Shown: one piece after another, positions 23,095-35,711 of the stretch | Position numbering within the stretch: the first letter of the stretch is position 1 | Layout: each line of letters begins with the position of its first letter | Source of the DNA: Cercozoa sp. M6MM | Lineage: Eukaryota; Endomyxa: Ascetosporea | Assembly: GCA_040357565.1 (NCBI GenBank) | Contig: JBDODJ010000002.1 | Length of the DNA: 64,000 bases | Strand: one strand, 5' to 3' | Translations under genes and position numbers: made by a program | Notes under the pieces: generated by a model | Told to the model about the DNA's origin: nothing | Database searches by the model: none | The model's input: the letters and a program-made list of their open reading frames with translations, nothing else

Positions 23095-23449
23095 GTTAAC
23101 TCGACTCATATGCAAGAGGTAATTAAATCCCAACGACTTGCATGTGCAATGGCGTGATACGAGATCCCTTTTGGCACAGACATGCGATGCACGTACGCGT
23201 GTACACCGCAGCGCACTCGCAGGCGAGGCCGGCCAGTCGAGTTCGCGTCCGGTCGATTAAATTTAAGCACGCGAATCGAGTTAAACTAACGTAACTGAGC
23301 GTACGTGTTGCTGGCGCGGCATTTCGTTTTGCCGTGCCACAGAATCAATATGCGATGACTAGAGCTGAAGTATGACTGCTGTCTTGCGTTGGCACGTTTG
23401 TCACCAGACACTGGAAATACAGGCAGTACAGTGCCAGGCTGGACAGGAT
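23095..23449. other. Convergent intergenic region, nothing recognised
   Basis: 355 bp between two facing stop codons. It contains CpG-rich short palindromic steps (ACGTACGCGTGTACACCG near 23191). No gene or repeat array. Confidence 0.4.
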
Positions 23450-24341
23450 TCAGATAGAGTCGACATTGACGCGCACGTTTATGCAGTGCAGCAGACTCTC
23501 TTCGGGAGCGTCGAGGCTCGCGTCGTCGCGGAAGGTGAGCTTTGGTGTCTGTGTCTGTGGCAAACACATACATGGATGACGATACGATAGGAGGTACATA
23601 AAAACACTACAGGTATATTTACCTGAGCTACGACGCGTCGATTGGCATCCTCGGGATCAAGGCTAACGGTTTCGATCATCTGCGTGCAGGCTGCACCAGC
23701 ACAGGCCTCGAGCTCCTCGCCGGCAACGGATGTACGTGTGTTCACGGTGCCTTGCTCTAGATCGCACGCGCTTTCTGAGTGAAGTGTTTTGTAAACGTGC
23801 AAGCTATAGCCACATTAGCAATGATGGAAATCACCTTGCTGCGCACTCTCAAGTGAGCTTCGATGCAGCTCTGCTTCGGCGAGGTTCGTCGAGTCATCCG
23901 ACAACTAAAATAACGGAAGAAAACATGAAGTTTGGTTTCGACACTGGAGGAAGCGAGCTGGACAGACCTTGTTCGTTAATCGACGCTGTTTCTTTTGCTG
24001 CATCACGCGACGTCGTACGCGGTTGTTTTCGTGGTCAACGCTGGGAAGTGAAGGGGACAACCATATCGACGCCAGCGTCGTGATGACGAACAGACCGCCA
24101 ATGACGGCTCTACAAACTTAAGCACTCCGAACTGCTTGCCAAAATATGGTTCGGGTAAGTTACGCTGCGAGAATGGCGCGTCCAACAAGGCTACCAGTAC
24201 CACAATCATCATAAACGTGAAAAAGAGACGACTGCTTCTTGATACCCTAGTGTCGACATGGACGTCACTGCAGGCACACCCGGGGACACAACGTTCTGTC
24301 AACTCCTTCGAAGCGTTGGCACGTGCGATCCGGCACGTCAT
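23450..24341 (-). CDS. Small two-pass membrane protein, unknown
   Basis: The start is Met at 24341 (MTCRIARANASKELTERC). A hydrophobic segment, RLFFTFMMIVVLVALLDAP, is followed by FSQRNLPEPYFGKQFGVLK and a second segment, AVIGGLFVITTLASIWL. The rest is polar and charged: a basic block (RRRVMQQKKQRRLTNK), an acidic exon (LSDDSTNLAEAELHRSSLES), and an exon rich in Glu/Ala/Cys (GEELEACAGAACTQMIETVS). The final exon ends DAPEESLLHCINVRVNVDSI at TGA (23450-23452). At least five exons join in frame. The hairpin-like pair of membrane segments near the N-terminus with a cytosolic tail is the only firm topology statement. No family is recognised. It shares a 119-bp divergent promoter with the next gene. 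Confidence 0.6.
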
Positions 24342-24460
24342 GGTGACGTGCGCTTTTTCCTGACAGTCGTTCGGACTTGACGCGTCTTACATCATTGTCG
24401 CACAATAGTTAGACTCCCTCCTGGGAGCTGGTAAATAATTAGACGGTGTTTGATCGAAAA

Positions 24461-25293
24461 ATGAGAGTGCTATTCAATTTGACGATTGCACTTATCGTGT
24501 GCACTTCGGAAGCCGCCCAAACTGGTAAACTGATCAATCGACCACTCACTGAACTGAACTGATGGAACCTTTGAAAGCAATTTTTGATCTAACTGGGAAA
24601 TGTGAAGCAGAGTTTCAAACAGTGACTCTAGATCTAACGACGACACCAACTGCAACTGTCGCCGACCAACATGACAGCACTAACACCAAAGTACTGGACA
24701 CCGTGCTTTCTGCTTTGACGCGACAGGACGATGCCACACGCAAGCAAGAGGATATCGACTTTCAAGTGGATGCCTTGGAGTCTGGTGCACTTCAACTTTG
24801 GTTTCCGCCTACTTTTTCGTATCCGACGGGAAGTTTTGGTAGCTTCGTCGACATGTCTGTATGCAGGCATCGAACACGTGCTGCAAGTGAATCCAATGGC
24901 TGAGTTGCACCATGGCACTCTGCGACGACGCCGACACACACCATGTAAGATGTGGCTGCATGATCGGGTCTGTTTTCTCGATCACTGAGCTTGCACGTAA
25001 ATTAAATTTACTGTAGCCGAGATGGTAACGACAGCAGTGAAGACTGAAATACGAGCGGCAAAACAGGAAGTCCAGCGCGAGTACAACCGACGACCGGTCG
25101 CATGTGTTTCAGTTGCAACTCTCACCCTCTTTACGGTAATCAATTTTATAAATTTACAATTTACTTCTGCCCTCGATGTTTCTTTCCATATCAGCACCGG
25201 ACCTTCTCTCATTTTGTGCAGTACGCAGCGATGACTTACTGGTCGGTTCTACTCGGCACCTGGCTGGGTTCTTCATTGCGGCGGCCGTACTGA
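24461..25293 (+). CDS. Signal-peptide, single-pass membrane protein, unknown (p24-like topology)
   Basis: The start is Met at 24461. MRVLFNLTIALIVCTSEAAQ is a textbook signal peptide with a likely cleavage after SEA. The luminal part (exon 24594-24840) begins AIFDLTGKCEAEFQTVTLDL and includes an Asp/Gln-rich helix (LTRQDDATRKQEDIDFQVDA). The next exon gives GIEHVLQVNPMAELHHGTLR. A charged coiled-coil stretch (VKTEIRAAKQEVQREYNRR) precedes the C-terminal membrane segment, which is split by an intron (CVSVATLTLFT, then AMTYWSVLLGTWLGS). The tail is very short and basic (SLRRPY). Signal peptide, luminal beta region, coiled coil, membrane span and tiny basic/aromatic tail is the layout of p24/TMED cargo receptors. 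The GOLD-domain sequence match is not evident, so this remains a topology analogy. Confidence 0.6.
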
Positions 25294-26237
25294 TTGCAAA
25301 TCAACGAATGTCCATACGCATAATACGATGGAACTAGTTAGTTGAGTCTTCTAGGAAACCAACTATGTAGTTCCCCTGCACCAGTCTGGGGTGGGTCGCA
25401 AGAGCATGGCCGCGTCTACCGCCCGCTTAGGGTAGGACCATACAACTCCCCTTTTGACGTTCCCCAGACACCGAAGTCGACTTCATGGTTGGTGCAATAC
25501 GATGGAACTACTGCCCAATTTCAGGTGAACTGATAACCGAATACTGTCCCGCACTCGTAGTTTAGATAGTTCAAACTTGGCGTTGCATTCTTCGCATTGC
25601 GGTAGAATTCTTGCGCTGGTCTGTGCATACGACAAACTTCGGTTCAATTACGTTAAGTTAGTTGAAGTACTTGACGAGCCGAGTCTGTTGCACGCGGACG
25701 CTGGCGTGAAGTTGCGTCCCCTACCCTGGAGGTTGACGACAGACCACCGCCGATTCGTCTTGTGCAACACCGACTGCACGAGCGACCATCTGACGCCGTA
25801 ATTCTCCGACCTGGACTGCCGCCAGCACGATCAGACGTAAATTTACTTGTACGCCTCACGACGAGACGAACGACAGATAAATAGAAATGTGGCTGTCAAC
25901 CAAACAACCTACTCGGCTGACTACTTGCTCCGCGTGGAAGCAACTATCAGTCATGCCAAATAAGAATTGAAGTGTTTTGCTAAGGTTGAGAGCTGGTAAC
26001 CTAACAATTGAGTGCTGCCTAGCTTGGGGTAACCTTCTCTCTTCTGATATCTTTCGGTTTATTGAGATGTCGCACGAACACTAAATTAAACGACCTTACA
26101 TTCTTACTTTTCTTTAGTCGTTGTCTTCACTAAAATTGACAATCTCCCTCACAATCAACAGAAAACTAACTAACTGTGAAGTTGCGTTCGGTTGCGCGTC
26201 ATGCCGACCAGCAACGTGATGCTGTGCAGTCGAGTGA
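25294..26237. other. 0.94-kb intergenic region, no gene recognised
   Basis: Lies between the 3' ends of a plus-strand and a minus-strand gene. Open frames of 60-74 codons occur but show no splice pattern, signal peptide or family resemblance. TTCCCC and AACTATGTAGTTCCC steps near 25360-25375 form a short imperfect palindrome. Nothing else stands out. Confidence 0.4.
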
Positions 26238-29200
26238 TCAACTACGAACAAAATCAAGCTCGTTGCAGTCATCGTCAAGTACAAACGCGCACAGTGAGCT
26301 AATGCGCGCACACAGACGACTGCGCAGGCGCGCCGTGTCGCTCTCATCGCGAGCAGAGAAACGCGCCAGTTCGCGAAGCGTGACGCCGTCCTCCTCGCCC
26401 ACTCGCTGTGCAAAAGCGAAATGCTGGAACACTAAAGGCATGCAAGAAGGAAGCGAAAGCAAACCACGAGCGATGCATCGTACACACGGTCAAAACAGCG
26501 CAGGATAGCGGTCTGCACTTGCGATCGAAAGCGAATCGGCACGGTGAGACGTGCGACTTGGAGACACACTCTGGCGCAGACATTGTGGTGCTCACTCAAC
26601 GTCACCATCGTTAGAGTGCCAGTGAGCGCATTGAGTGCCGAAACCGTTACTTTGCAGTTCGCGTCGTTTGCTGCTGCTTTCACAGCGCACCGCACAAGTG
26701 AATCAACGAGCGTCCCTTTGCAAGCCAAATGCCACTGCAGAAATGCGCCGATCGCGCACATTGCGTTTCGCCGAACTTTGTGCTTCGGCGACTCACTGCA
26801 TCGCAGCAAGAATGACGTCAGACTCAGCACATTTTCGGTAATTTCGATTGCTGCTTCCCTTGTTTCGCTCGATTTCGCACTTGCTTCGCTTGATTTCAAG
26901 CTTGTTTCGCTTGGCTTCGAATGTGTTACATTTGATTTCAAACTTGTTTCGTTCCGAACCGCAGTTTCAACCAACGAAGCAAGTAGAGTCGCGATGGCAT
27001 GCAGTCGCTGCGAGATCTCTGCTTCGTTGCTGTCGGTAGTGCAGTGAGTGTCACGTAATGAGTTGACGACACGCGAAACGAGCTGGATCGGCAACGTCTG
27101 GCACAGCACAGCCAAAGCACTGACGGCGTGAACTCGCTTCGCCACAGATTCGCTTGTTTCGAGTGCGTCCACAAGCACCACAACCGCTCGCGATCGATCC
27201 CTTTCGCTGCAGAGTTTTTCGAATATTTTGCAACAAGAAAATGAGAGCGGGTACCTTCGATAGGAAGCCACATGAGCGAGAGCGCGAAATCTCGTGTTGA
27301 CTTCGGCAGCGAGGAGAAAGTGAAACGCTTCATCGATGGAGTCGCTCTCGTCTTCGCGCAATGGAAGCGAGTTCAACACACTGCAAATCGCGCTTTCGAG
27401 TGCGCTTCGCAGGCGCGCGTTCGTTTGCGGCTGCAATCGCGGCAAATCGGTCAAACACAAGTGCTTCAATTCATCGCGATCGCGAAGGTGCGGCGCAAGT
27501 TGGCGCAGCAGGCGAAGCAGCTCAAGCGACTCAGCTCGGTCTCTATCGTTAGCGACGCCGGTCGCGAAATGTGCTTCAAACAGACGAAGCAAATTTTGAG
27601 ACTGCGACTGCAAGTTCGTGTCGTCGCATAAATCAAGTACAAGATCGACGTGCTTCGCCGCGATCTTGGTGAGAACGGAAACTGCGTCGGGAAATGGGTC
27701 CTCATTTCGACGACTCCAAGCGAGTTGAAGTAAGTGCTGACACAAACTCCGCGTAATCTCGCGATCGCACTCGCCCGCCGAATCGAAGAAAGCCGCCAAA
27801 GCAGAAAGGACAGCGTGCGACTCGCCAACAGAAACGCAGGTTTCGCGAAGCAACAGCGAAAGCACGCGCAACACTCGAGTAGTGTCCATTCTCACGTCCT
27901 GAGAATATCGCCAAAATCACACCGAAGCGAAACACAAAAACGAAAAGCGAAGCTACCGTAAGACTGAAGACAGCTTCGTGAGGCGTGCAGCGACAGAGCG
28001 AAACGAGCGCTCGCAGAAGCGAAATCCGGGTACTCACACAAGTTTCCGCTCGCAAAACGACGCAAAGCACTTCGTGAGTCTCCTGAAGTAAGTGCGCCAA
28101 CCGAGTCGCGACACTATCGCCCTTGTGCTTTCGTCTGACACAACATGCACACTCAGGAATACTCCAGCAAGCAAGAAAGAACACAAGCAAAACAAACGCA
28201 CGAAATAGAGATGCACGCAGTTCGAAAGAACGCCGCACACCGACTCGCTTCAATCACCTGACACAGAGTGCAAAAGTGTCCAACGATAAAAGCCACAAGA
28301 CGAAATGCAAACACACATGAGCGAGCAACGAAGCTGCCGCTGCACGAACTCTTGGAGTACACTCGGAACGCAGCAGCCTCTGCGCACAGTTTCAAATTAT
28401 TTTTTAGAATTAAAAACAAAACAAAAGCGACAAGTCAAAATCGAAAAACACACCAGCGGAAAGGGCCACCACGAAAACGGCGCCGTGTGCACAAGAGCAG
28501 GTTCGGAACGGGCGACACAGGTGAGACACGCCAGCGCAAGTGAGCGCGTTTTGGCGGCGAGCGCGGTGTCGGCGTCCTCATCAACCTCGCTGTCGCTGTG
28601 CAAAAAACCAGGCGGCGCAACAGCAAAAAGCGATAACTCGCGCAACAGGAGCACGAAAGGAGTGCTCTGCGATGCCGCTGTCGTTGCTCGCTTCTTTTGA
28701 TTCGCGATGCTTGCCAGGAGCAAGTTGCACAGCTTTAAAATCTGAACCTGCGCGCGAAGCCACTTGCTTTGCAGCACACTTTCACACAAAGAGCGAGCTG
28801 CCATGCGACGAAGCAAGTGCTCGGCACTGGCGCGCTCCCACTCAACGCGCGGCAACAGGTTGCTCACGTGCAGCAGCGCCGAAGCAAGCTGTCGCACGAC
28901 ATGCGGATTCTGCTCGACACGTAAAATGCTCCAAATACGCATTCGCACTTCGTCCAATCGCTCGATTTCGTTGCTTTCGGCCGTCTTTCGTAGCGTTTCG
29001 TTTTCGCGCGCGTCGCTTTTCGCACTCGAAAGCTGCGACGCGAGATGCGCGATCGCTCGCGCGGAGTGCGATTCGAGTCGCTTGTCGCTCGTGGATTCTC
29101 CCAATACAGCACGTTCCCTCCGATCCCAAGTGACGCAACACACCAGCATGCACGAAAGCAGGATTTCGCGGGAGAGCTCAAGTGCATCGCATCGCAGCAA

Positions 29201-29581
29201 ATCGCAAAAGTGCGCGAACGCCGGAGTGAGCTGGGCGAACAGCGGCGCGCACGCAAAGATCTCCTCGAAAGCAGGCAACAAACGTGAAATGATGCGAGAC
29301 GCGTGCGGCTGCAGCAAAGACACTGCGTGCTGCGAGCAGAAGTCGACAAAGAGGCGAAGCAACTCGCGCGACGACGCTGCCGTGCACAGCAGTGAGTCCA
29401 GTCGCGCCGCTTCAGTCTGCTGGCGCACGGAGTGCATGTCCGAACGCGACCGTTGTGACTGTCGTGACCGAGAACGCGACTGCGACTGCGAACGCGAGCT
29501 CGCGCGGCGTTCTCCATTGGCGCCGAATCGCCGAAACCGGCGACGAGGCAGATCGGCTGGGGGTCGCTCAAAACGCGACAT
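26238..29581 (-). CDS. HEATR6-like: HEAT-repeat protein related to HEATR6
   Basis: Large alpha-solenoid protein. The start is Met at 29581 (MSRFERPPADLPRRRFRRF), followed by a Ser/Arg-rich dipeptide stretch and long helical repeats in one open exon down to about 28490. Next come RLAHLLQETHEVLCVVLRAE and STRISLLRALVSLCRCTPHE (28030-28100), which resemble the DUF4042 region of animal HEATR6 as I recall it. A second long exon (26432-27895) holds repeated two-helix units such as RVHAVSALAVLCQTLPIQLV and KVRRNAMCAIGAFLQWHLAC, with a low-complexity Ser/Lys/Glu insert (SLKSSEASAKSSE) near 26870-26930. The last exon, after a short intron, reads VFQHFAFAQRVGEEDGVTLR and ends at 26238. HEAT proteins act as scaffolds; no enzymatic role is implied. 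Codon use is strongly biased to Ala/Arg/Leu, and the antisense strand is open over long stretches. Confidence 0.75.
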
Positions 29582-29833
29582 TTCAGCAAAAACAAACCAC
29601 TAACGCAATATTTGCGGTAGCATCACACGCCCTCGCACGTCACTGAGAGCGTTGGAGCTGTCTTTTAATCAGTGCTGACAAAATCAGCGATCTTTCCCAG
29701 AAGATCTCAATTTCTCTCTCCTACGGTGGCTTGGCACTGTGCACCACGTGTCGATTGCTGCGTATTATTCCTGTAGTGGCGTGGGAGACGTATCTGTGCA
29801 CATTTGAGTCGTCATCCCATCAGTCGTCACTTG
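29582..29833. promoter_or_regulatory. Bidirectional promoter region
   Basis: 252 bp separate the HEATR6-like start (-) and the RhoGEF start (+). Position implies a shared promoter. The stretch ACCACGTGTCGA near 29741 contains a CACGTG E-box palindrome. Confidence 0.4.
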
Positions 29834-32800
29834 ATGCCAGAGGGTGGAGAGGCACTCGAGGACAAGAGCCTCGCGAAATGCCAGCGCGCTTTGAGCGAAC
29901 TGCTCGAAACAGAAACCGTGTTTGTCCGCCACATGCGTTCGCTCCATGATTTCTTTCTGGAGCCGCTTATGCGCGAGACGCGACTCAGAAACTCTGTCGC
30001 CGCGGCAGTGTTTGTAAGCGACACGCAGATCCTGATTGAGGTGACCCTTCTTTTGTTACGAACTGACCTTGGAGTTTGAGGTTCTATTTTTGTTACAGTT
30101 AAACGGTGCCTTTGAGCGAGAACTTAAGAAACTTGTGCGAGAGAAGACGAGCGATGCTTATGAGATGGTGGCAACGTCGTTTTCTCGATTCGCCAAGATG
30201 TTTGGTCCAGTGTGAGTTCCCTTTAATCACCCGGTGCTTTTATAACTTTTCTTGGTAACTTTGCGTGTGCTTTTCCAGGTACTCAATGTTCGCACAACAC
30301 AAGCACAGCTTCGAGCAGGCTGTGAAATCGCATAACTCGGCGCGAAAGCTCGTGAGTCGCATTGAGCAAGAAGAAGCCGAGACTTTGCAAAACCAATCCT
30401 TGGTAGTACCTGCAGTTTCGTCCACAAAGCAATCTTCTGTGAGTCATTATCACGTTTGTAGCTTTCGCTTCTTATAATGCCGATTCAACGAACACCGCGC
30501 TACATTCTGCTGTTGGATAATGTGCTGAACTCGCTTCGCAAGGCAGGTGGATCGCCTTCCGCCGAAAAGGCCCTGTCCGCGGCAATGCATGAAGCAAAAG
30601 CGACAGCCAGTCTCGTGTTCGTCTTTCTTTTTCTGAAACTCACTTACGAAGCCGGATCTACGTTTATTTGCAGCAACGAATGCATGAGAAGGGACGAGCA
30701 GCGCGAAAGAGTCGCCGCGTTGGCAGAGCGCTTCCGACGAGGTTCCCGGCGACCGCAAAACTCGTTTGTGTCCAAGTTTAGTGGCGGTAATCGTTTCTAT
30801 CTGTTTTACCTTAGTTTTGGTCTTGTTTTATTAGAGTATCTGTTCGCAGGCATCTTTCACGCAGACGCACCGCACCGAATTCTAGTCAAAGAAGGCTTGC
30901 TACGCAAGCGTTCACGTACGGGCAACACCAGGGAGTACACGTTTCACGTTAGTTTTTCTTTCTGCGGTTTGAAAGTTTGAAGACAGAAGTATCAAGATCG
31001 TGTGTCCTTGTAGTTGTTCAACGACGTCGTGACATACTCGCATGTCGGAGTGCAACCTGAACTGTGCCGTGTTTTCCCTCCTTTTCTATTACCTAATCTA
31101 TTTTCGCGTACGTTATGTAGGGAAGAAGGCAGCGCTCCTTTGCACTTGCATCGCGTGATGCCTCTAGCGTCGTTGCTCGTTACTGTTTCACAAGGTGCGT
31201 GTCTGTACCATCGATTGATTCGTGGATGAATTGAACTAAGATGCAACTTTGCGTCGCAGAGGATGATCAGCCGGTCCTCAAATTTCAAGCGCCGCAGAAA
31301 AGCTTCGTTGCGTGGGCGCCTTCCAATGTGTACTCCAAACTTAAAAAACGACAAATATAGATGCGCACTATGTTTGTTTAGTGATACACTTTCGTACTTG
31401 CAAGAATGGCAGAGCGAAATTCAGGTACGCCGTCGTCCAGTGCTTTTGGATTCGATTGGTTTTACTTGTTGTATTTGCATTTTAGAAAACGCAATCGCAA
31501 CTCAATCAAGATGTCGGTCGCGCTGCATCGGTATGTGTCACCTTTTAAATACCGAATGGTGCGGCTTTGGAATGACGTGTTTGCTGAACAGACTTACCAC
31601 GCACCGGTATGGACACCGGACAGCGCCGCTGATTCCTGCGATCTTTGTGATCGAAAGTGGCACCTCATGCGGTAGTCGATTAGCCCCCTCCCTCTGACTT
31701 GATTCATGCATAACATGGGCTGCATCACAGGAGACGTCACCACTGTCGTCGCTGTGGCCGGGTACTTTGCTTTGCTTAAGCATGAACCGTTTAACTATGC
31801 GCTATTTGTCAGGTGGTCTGCGGATCGTGCAGTTCGCACAGATTGCTCATTGCTCACGTCGATGTGGAGAAACAGGTGCGAGTCTGCGACCCGTGCTCGA
31901 CTGAAGTGATAGCGCAAGAGGCCCGCACGAACGTAGACCAACCGTCCCCAGCTGACGAACAAGCTCCGAAAAACCCCGAAGCTGACAGCTGCGAAACTAG
32001 CTCTGACTTTGATGATGATGAGGTAATTTTCTTTTTATCTGTATAAAGCAGTTTTCGTTTTCATACCTGGCTTTTTGTTCAGTTGGGATTCGAGTCGAGT
32101 GACGACGAGCCGGAATTCGTAAATGCCCCAAAAACTCTGGCCTTTGAATCTTACAAGCAATCTTTTTTCTGCAGGAAGAAAAGAAGGAAATTGACCTGAA
32201 CGAACTGTATGACTACGTTCTTGAAGCTCAGGAGAGAGGTACCAAGGCCACTTTGTTTTTCGACTGTATGCTGTGATGCCATGCGTCCACAGCTAGTCGA
32301 ATGCTGCGCGTTGGAGTCGAGTGTGTGCTGCGACCGCTATACCGAGAGGTGCCCTCGATTTTGTCTCAGGTTGATGCGAGACCCTTTTTACGTTGTTGTT
32401 CCCAGTTGCTAAAATCTGAGCAAAAGAAGCGTTTCACAATGTTCCAGAAGACAAAAAAAGACGCGGTAGGATTTTTTAATCCTATTAGTTGATACCAACC
32501 TCCTTGCTTCGAGCGCAGACAGAAGCGCTAGAAGGTGCAGTAGACCTGTCGCCACAATCGCTGCCTCCGCAGTTGGCGCGCTACTGCTGCGTAAGCGAGC
32601 GACTTGCTTTGCTGCTGCGTCGTTTATGCCGCGATCTGCAACGTTTGTCGGTAGCCACGGCATTTGCTTTTTGTTGTTCTTGCTTGTTCAGTTTTTTGGT
32701 TTGGACAGAAAGAAAACCAAGAAGATAGCATTTTGCGAAAGTTTGCGCAATTTGGCGAGATTCTAACGAATTATGCGGCTGCCACGGACTCGTATGTTGC

Positions 32801-34941
32801 TCGCTGTTTTTGTTCTCCCTGCCCTTTTATTTTTGGTGTCGCTTTAGGTGGCACATTCGTATGGCGCGTCTGTTTCCAGCTGCCCGGGTTGCCATGCGCC
32901 GAAAAGCGCTGTCTGACGTCGTAGCTTGCCCACTCGTTCTTGTGGTGATAGCGTCCCTTGTATGTGTGATATGTGCAGTTGGAACTGGGTGAAACGCACG
33001 AAGCTCTGCAAAAAACGCCTGCGACGTATGTGCTGCAAGCGCCCTTCCGCTTTGTACACCAGAGTTCTTTCACTTCCAGCAGCGTCAGGGTTAGCTGTTT
33101 TCACGTGCTTTTTCGCAGCTGGATCGAGTGTGCAAGGTGTTTGAAATTGCCAACAAATACGCACCAACGTCAGAGTTCGTATGCTGTTGTTGTGCGATGT
33201 GCGTATAAATATCGAACACCATTGTTTCCTCAGCCAGAGGTGTCTATCGCACTGAGTGCTCTCGAAAACTGTCGACATAAGTGCCGGCGTGCTGCTTCCT
33301 TTGTAGCATGCACTGTTTCAGCAAGCGTATTTTTTATAACGTGGTTTGCATCGTGTTCTGGGCAGGCGAACGAAGTGGAAAAGTTGCGAGAGTTGAAGCC
33401 GAGATTCCGCGGATTTGACGTGCTTTCGCCGACAGTGGTTCCCTTTTCTTTGTGCGCTGTTAATGTGTTTGATGCATTCACTTCCTCGCAGGGCGAGATG
33501 GCACCGCTTGTGACTGATGGGGTATTCTAACGCACCCTTCATTTGTCAGTCATTGTGCATCGAGGTGACTGTGTCCAATCAGGAGGACACACTACCACGT
33601 CGATTGATCTTGGAGGCACGTCTACAAAAGGTGCTGTGTGTTTTCAGGTGGGCCAAACTGCTGACTAAAAGCTGTGTTCTCAGGTGTGCCGAAGAGGACC
33701 GAAAACCTTTGGTTTCTACTTGTTCTCGGACACACTCATGTACCCTGCCCTTGTCTTGCTCCATCCGTATGTGAGAGTCAATGTTGGCTTGGCTTGGTAG
33801 ATACGTCGACGTCATTTCAACGTTGAGCGAGTCGATTTTGAACGTGCATCGTGTGCTGTATGCTCATCCTTGCATGTGGTGTATCAGACGGGACTACTAG
33901 CGGGCATGTAAATCTGGGATGTAGGCCACTGCGTGACATGCACGTCTCATTGGTCGGTGACATTGACAGCACCGATGGCAGCTCCGCTAACAACAGTACT
34001 GCCACCAAGTGGTCGGAAAACACGTCGGTCTTAATGACACAGACCAAGGCCTACCTACCGCAGTTCCAGGTATAGTCCCCGTTTATCTTTTGCCCTCCTC
34101 TTTTATCCTTTTATCTGCATGCAGATCCGAACGCCGCAAAAGTCCTTCTCGGTACTGTGCCCGAGCTTCAGCGTTCGCGATGTGTGGTATCTGAGCCACG
34201 GCATTGGGATGCCTTCTATGTATGTACACTCTGGTCTTTGTTTGCAATAAGGTACTCGGCACTACAAAAGGAGATTGGATCGGCGCGCAACGAGTACGAC
34301 GCCGCCGCCAATGCGCCGCTTTGGGTGCTCGACCAGGACGCTCCGGCGTGTCTGCTGTGTGACCTCACGTTCACCATGTTCCAGCGGCGACACCACTGTC
34401 GGCAATGTGGTACTACCCCACCCCTGTATCTCTGTAGCCACGCTCTCTAATCTGCCTCCTCCTGATAGGTGCGTGCGTGTGCAACGCCTGCAGTCGCCAG
34501 CGACGCTTGCTGCCAGCGATTCACGCGCGCAAGCCGCAGCGCGTGTGTGACAACTGCAGTGGCAGCAACGACGGCCTCTTGACTTGCGCGCAGCCACCGT
34601 CGTTACAGTCTAACACTGCCACTCAAACTCAAGACACGGACACACAGGTCACTGGCACGCAGGATACCAAAGCTAATCCGACTCCGACCGACACTGAGGG
34701 CACTCCAACAGGCACAGAGGACACCCCCACTGGCACTGAGGAGACTCCTGCTGGCACTGAGGACACTGGCGTTGAGGGCATGGGCTTTGAGGACACTGAC
34801 ACTGAGAGTAGCAGCAGTGTTAATGCCGGTGCCGCCACAGCCCTTTCTGGTATTGACGAAGCTGCCGCCACTCACAGCGACGAACGGAGCGATTCCGGGC
34901 CGAACTCGAGACCAGATCGAGCGCGAGATGAGATGATGTGA
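29834..34941 (+). CDS. Rho guanine-nucleotide exchange factor with two DH-PH-FYVE cassettes
   Basis: Predicted activator of Rho-family GTPases, recruited to PI3P membranes, of the FGD type but doubled. Cassette 1: the DH domain starts at KCQRALSELLETETVFVRHM (29878-29940), and its hallmark helix PIQRTPRYILLLDNVLNSL lies at 30480-30535. PH follows at about 30880-31350 (RILVKEGLLRKRSRTG, then FHLFNDVVTYSH). FYVE 1 lies at 31605-31900: WTPDSAADSCDLCDRKWHLM, then a RRHHCR-type turn and VVCGSCSSHRLLI, closing with VRVCDPCSTE. After an acidic linker, cassette 2 begins at LNELYDYVLEAQERVARMLR (32200-32310). A divergent DH helix pair (LQAPFRFVHQ, then VCKVFEIANKYAP) lies at 33030-33170. PH 2 is ILEARLQK|VCRRGPKTFGFYLFSDTLMY (33605-33745). 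FYVE 2 (34315-34560) is WVLDQDAPACLLCDLTFTMF with RRHHCRQCG and VCNACSRQRR. The C-terminus is a degenerate Thr-Glu-Asp-Thr repeat. The start at 29834 is the first in-frame Met; upstream exons are possible. Confidence 0.85.
34617..34815 (+). repeat. Degenerate TGTEDTP-coding minisatellite in exon
   Basis: Within the last exon of the RhoGEF gene, units of roughly ACTGGCACTGAGGACACC repeat imperfectly. They encode GTEDTPTGTEETPAGTEDTG-like sequence, a flexible acidic tail. Confidence 0.8.
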
Positions 34942-35711
34942 CATGCCCCGATCAACTCGGCGTGCGTGCGTACGCACGACTCGACCCGGACCGGCCGGGA
35001 CGTCGTCTCGCGTCCGCGCACGCGACCGGACTCACGTCGCGTCGTGACACACGATACATCGTATACGCGTACGATGACAATTGAATAATGAACGGAATTT
35101 ACGTTACGTTAGTTTGACGGCTTCGTGCTGAGTGTCGCCAGGCTTCAACTGAATGTATACGTACGGTAACCAGCACTCGGCTGGAACCGCCAGTGCTAGT
35201 CACTAGCGCGACTAGCGGAGCCTAGTCGAGGAGGCACTGTAGTTACGACCCACCCTGAAATAGATTTTTGAACGCTGTCGATATAAATTTACATATACAC
35301 ATATTGACTTGTATCCACCGTTTCCGCGCGGACCTCCCAGGATGAACTCCCTGGTCCGTTTCAAGCTGGAGCGTTGCAACAAGCTTCAGTTGCTAAAGTT
35401 GCGACTCTTGGACGCTTTGGTATCTAACTGAGTTAATTCCTGCCCTAGTCATTCTCTGGGACGGCTCAGTTGTGCCTAAACTTATTTACCGTATTTCGAA
35501 GTTTTTTCTACCAAACTGAATATTGTATACTGTATATATGCGCAGCATAAACTTGAATGCTGTTCGCGTTCGTAACGTTGCTGGCAACGAGTTCAGCTTA
35601 TGCAAAAATGTGCTGTTGGAAAGGTAGTTTAACAGAAAACGATTAAACTGCGACCGGTCAAGCCAGTATTTGTTGAACTTGTTTGAATCCAAATATCAGA
35701 CCATTGCACCA
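34942..35711. other. Intergenic region with CpG palindromes
   Basis: 770 bp. A 14-bp palindrome CGTGCGTACGCACG lies at 34965-34978. It is followed by CG-rich self-complementary steps (CCGGACCGGCCGG near 34986, and CATCGTATACGCGTACGATG near 35057), then an AT-rich stretch. One TCCGCGCGGAC palindrome lies at 35323-35333. An ATG at 35342 opens a 26-codon frame ending at a GT donor, of doubtful meaning. Confidence 0.45.

Noticed and set aside
28540-29603. Long Ser/Arg/Cys-rich plus-strand frames
   Set aside because: Antisense of the HEATR6-like exon; the minus-strand frame shows regular HEAT helices and family resemblance.
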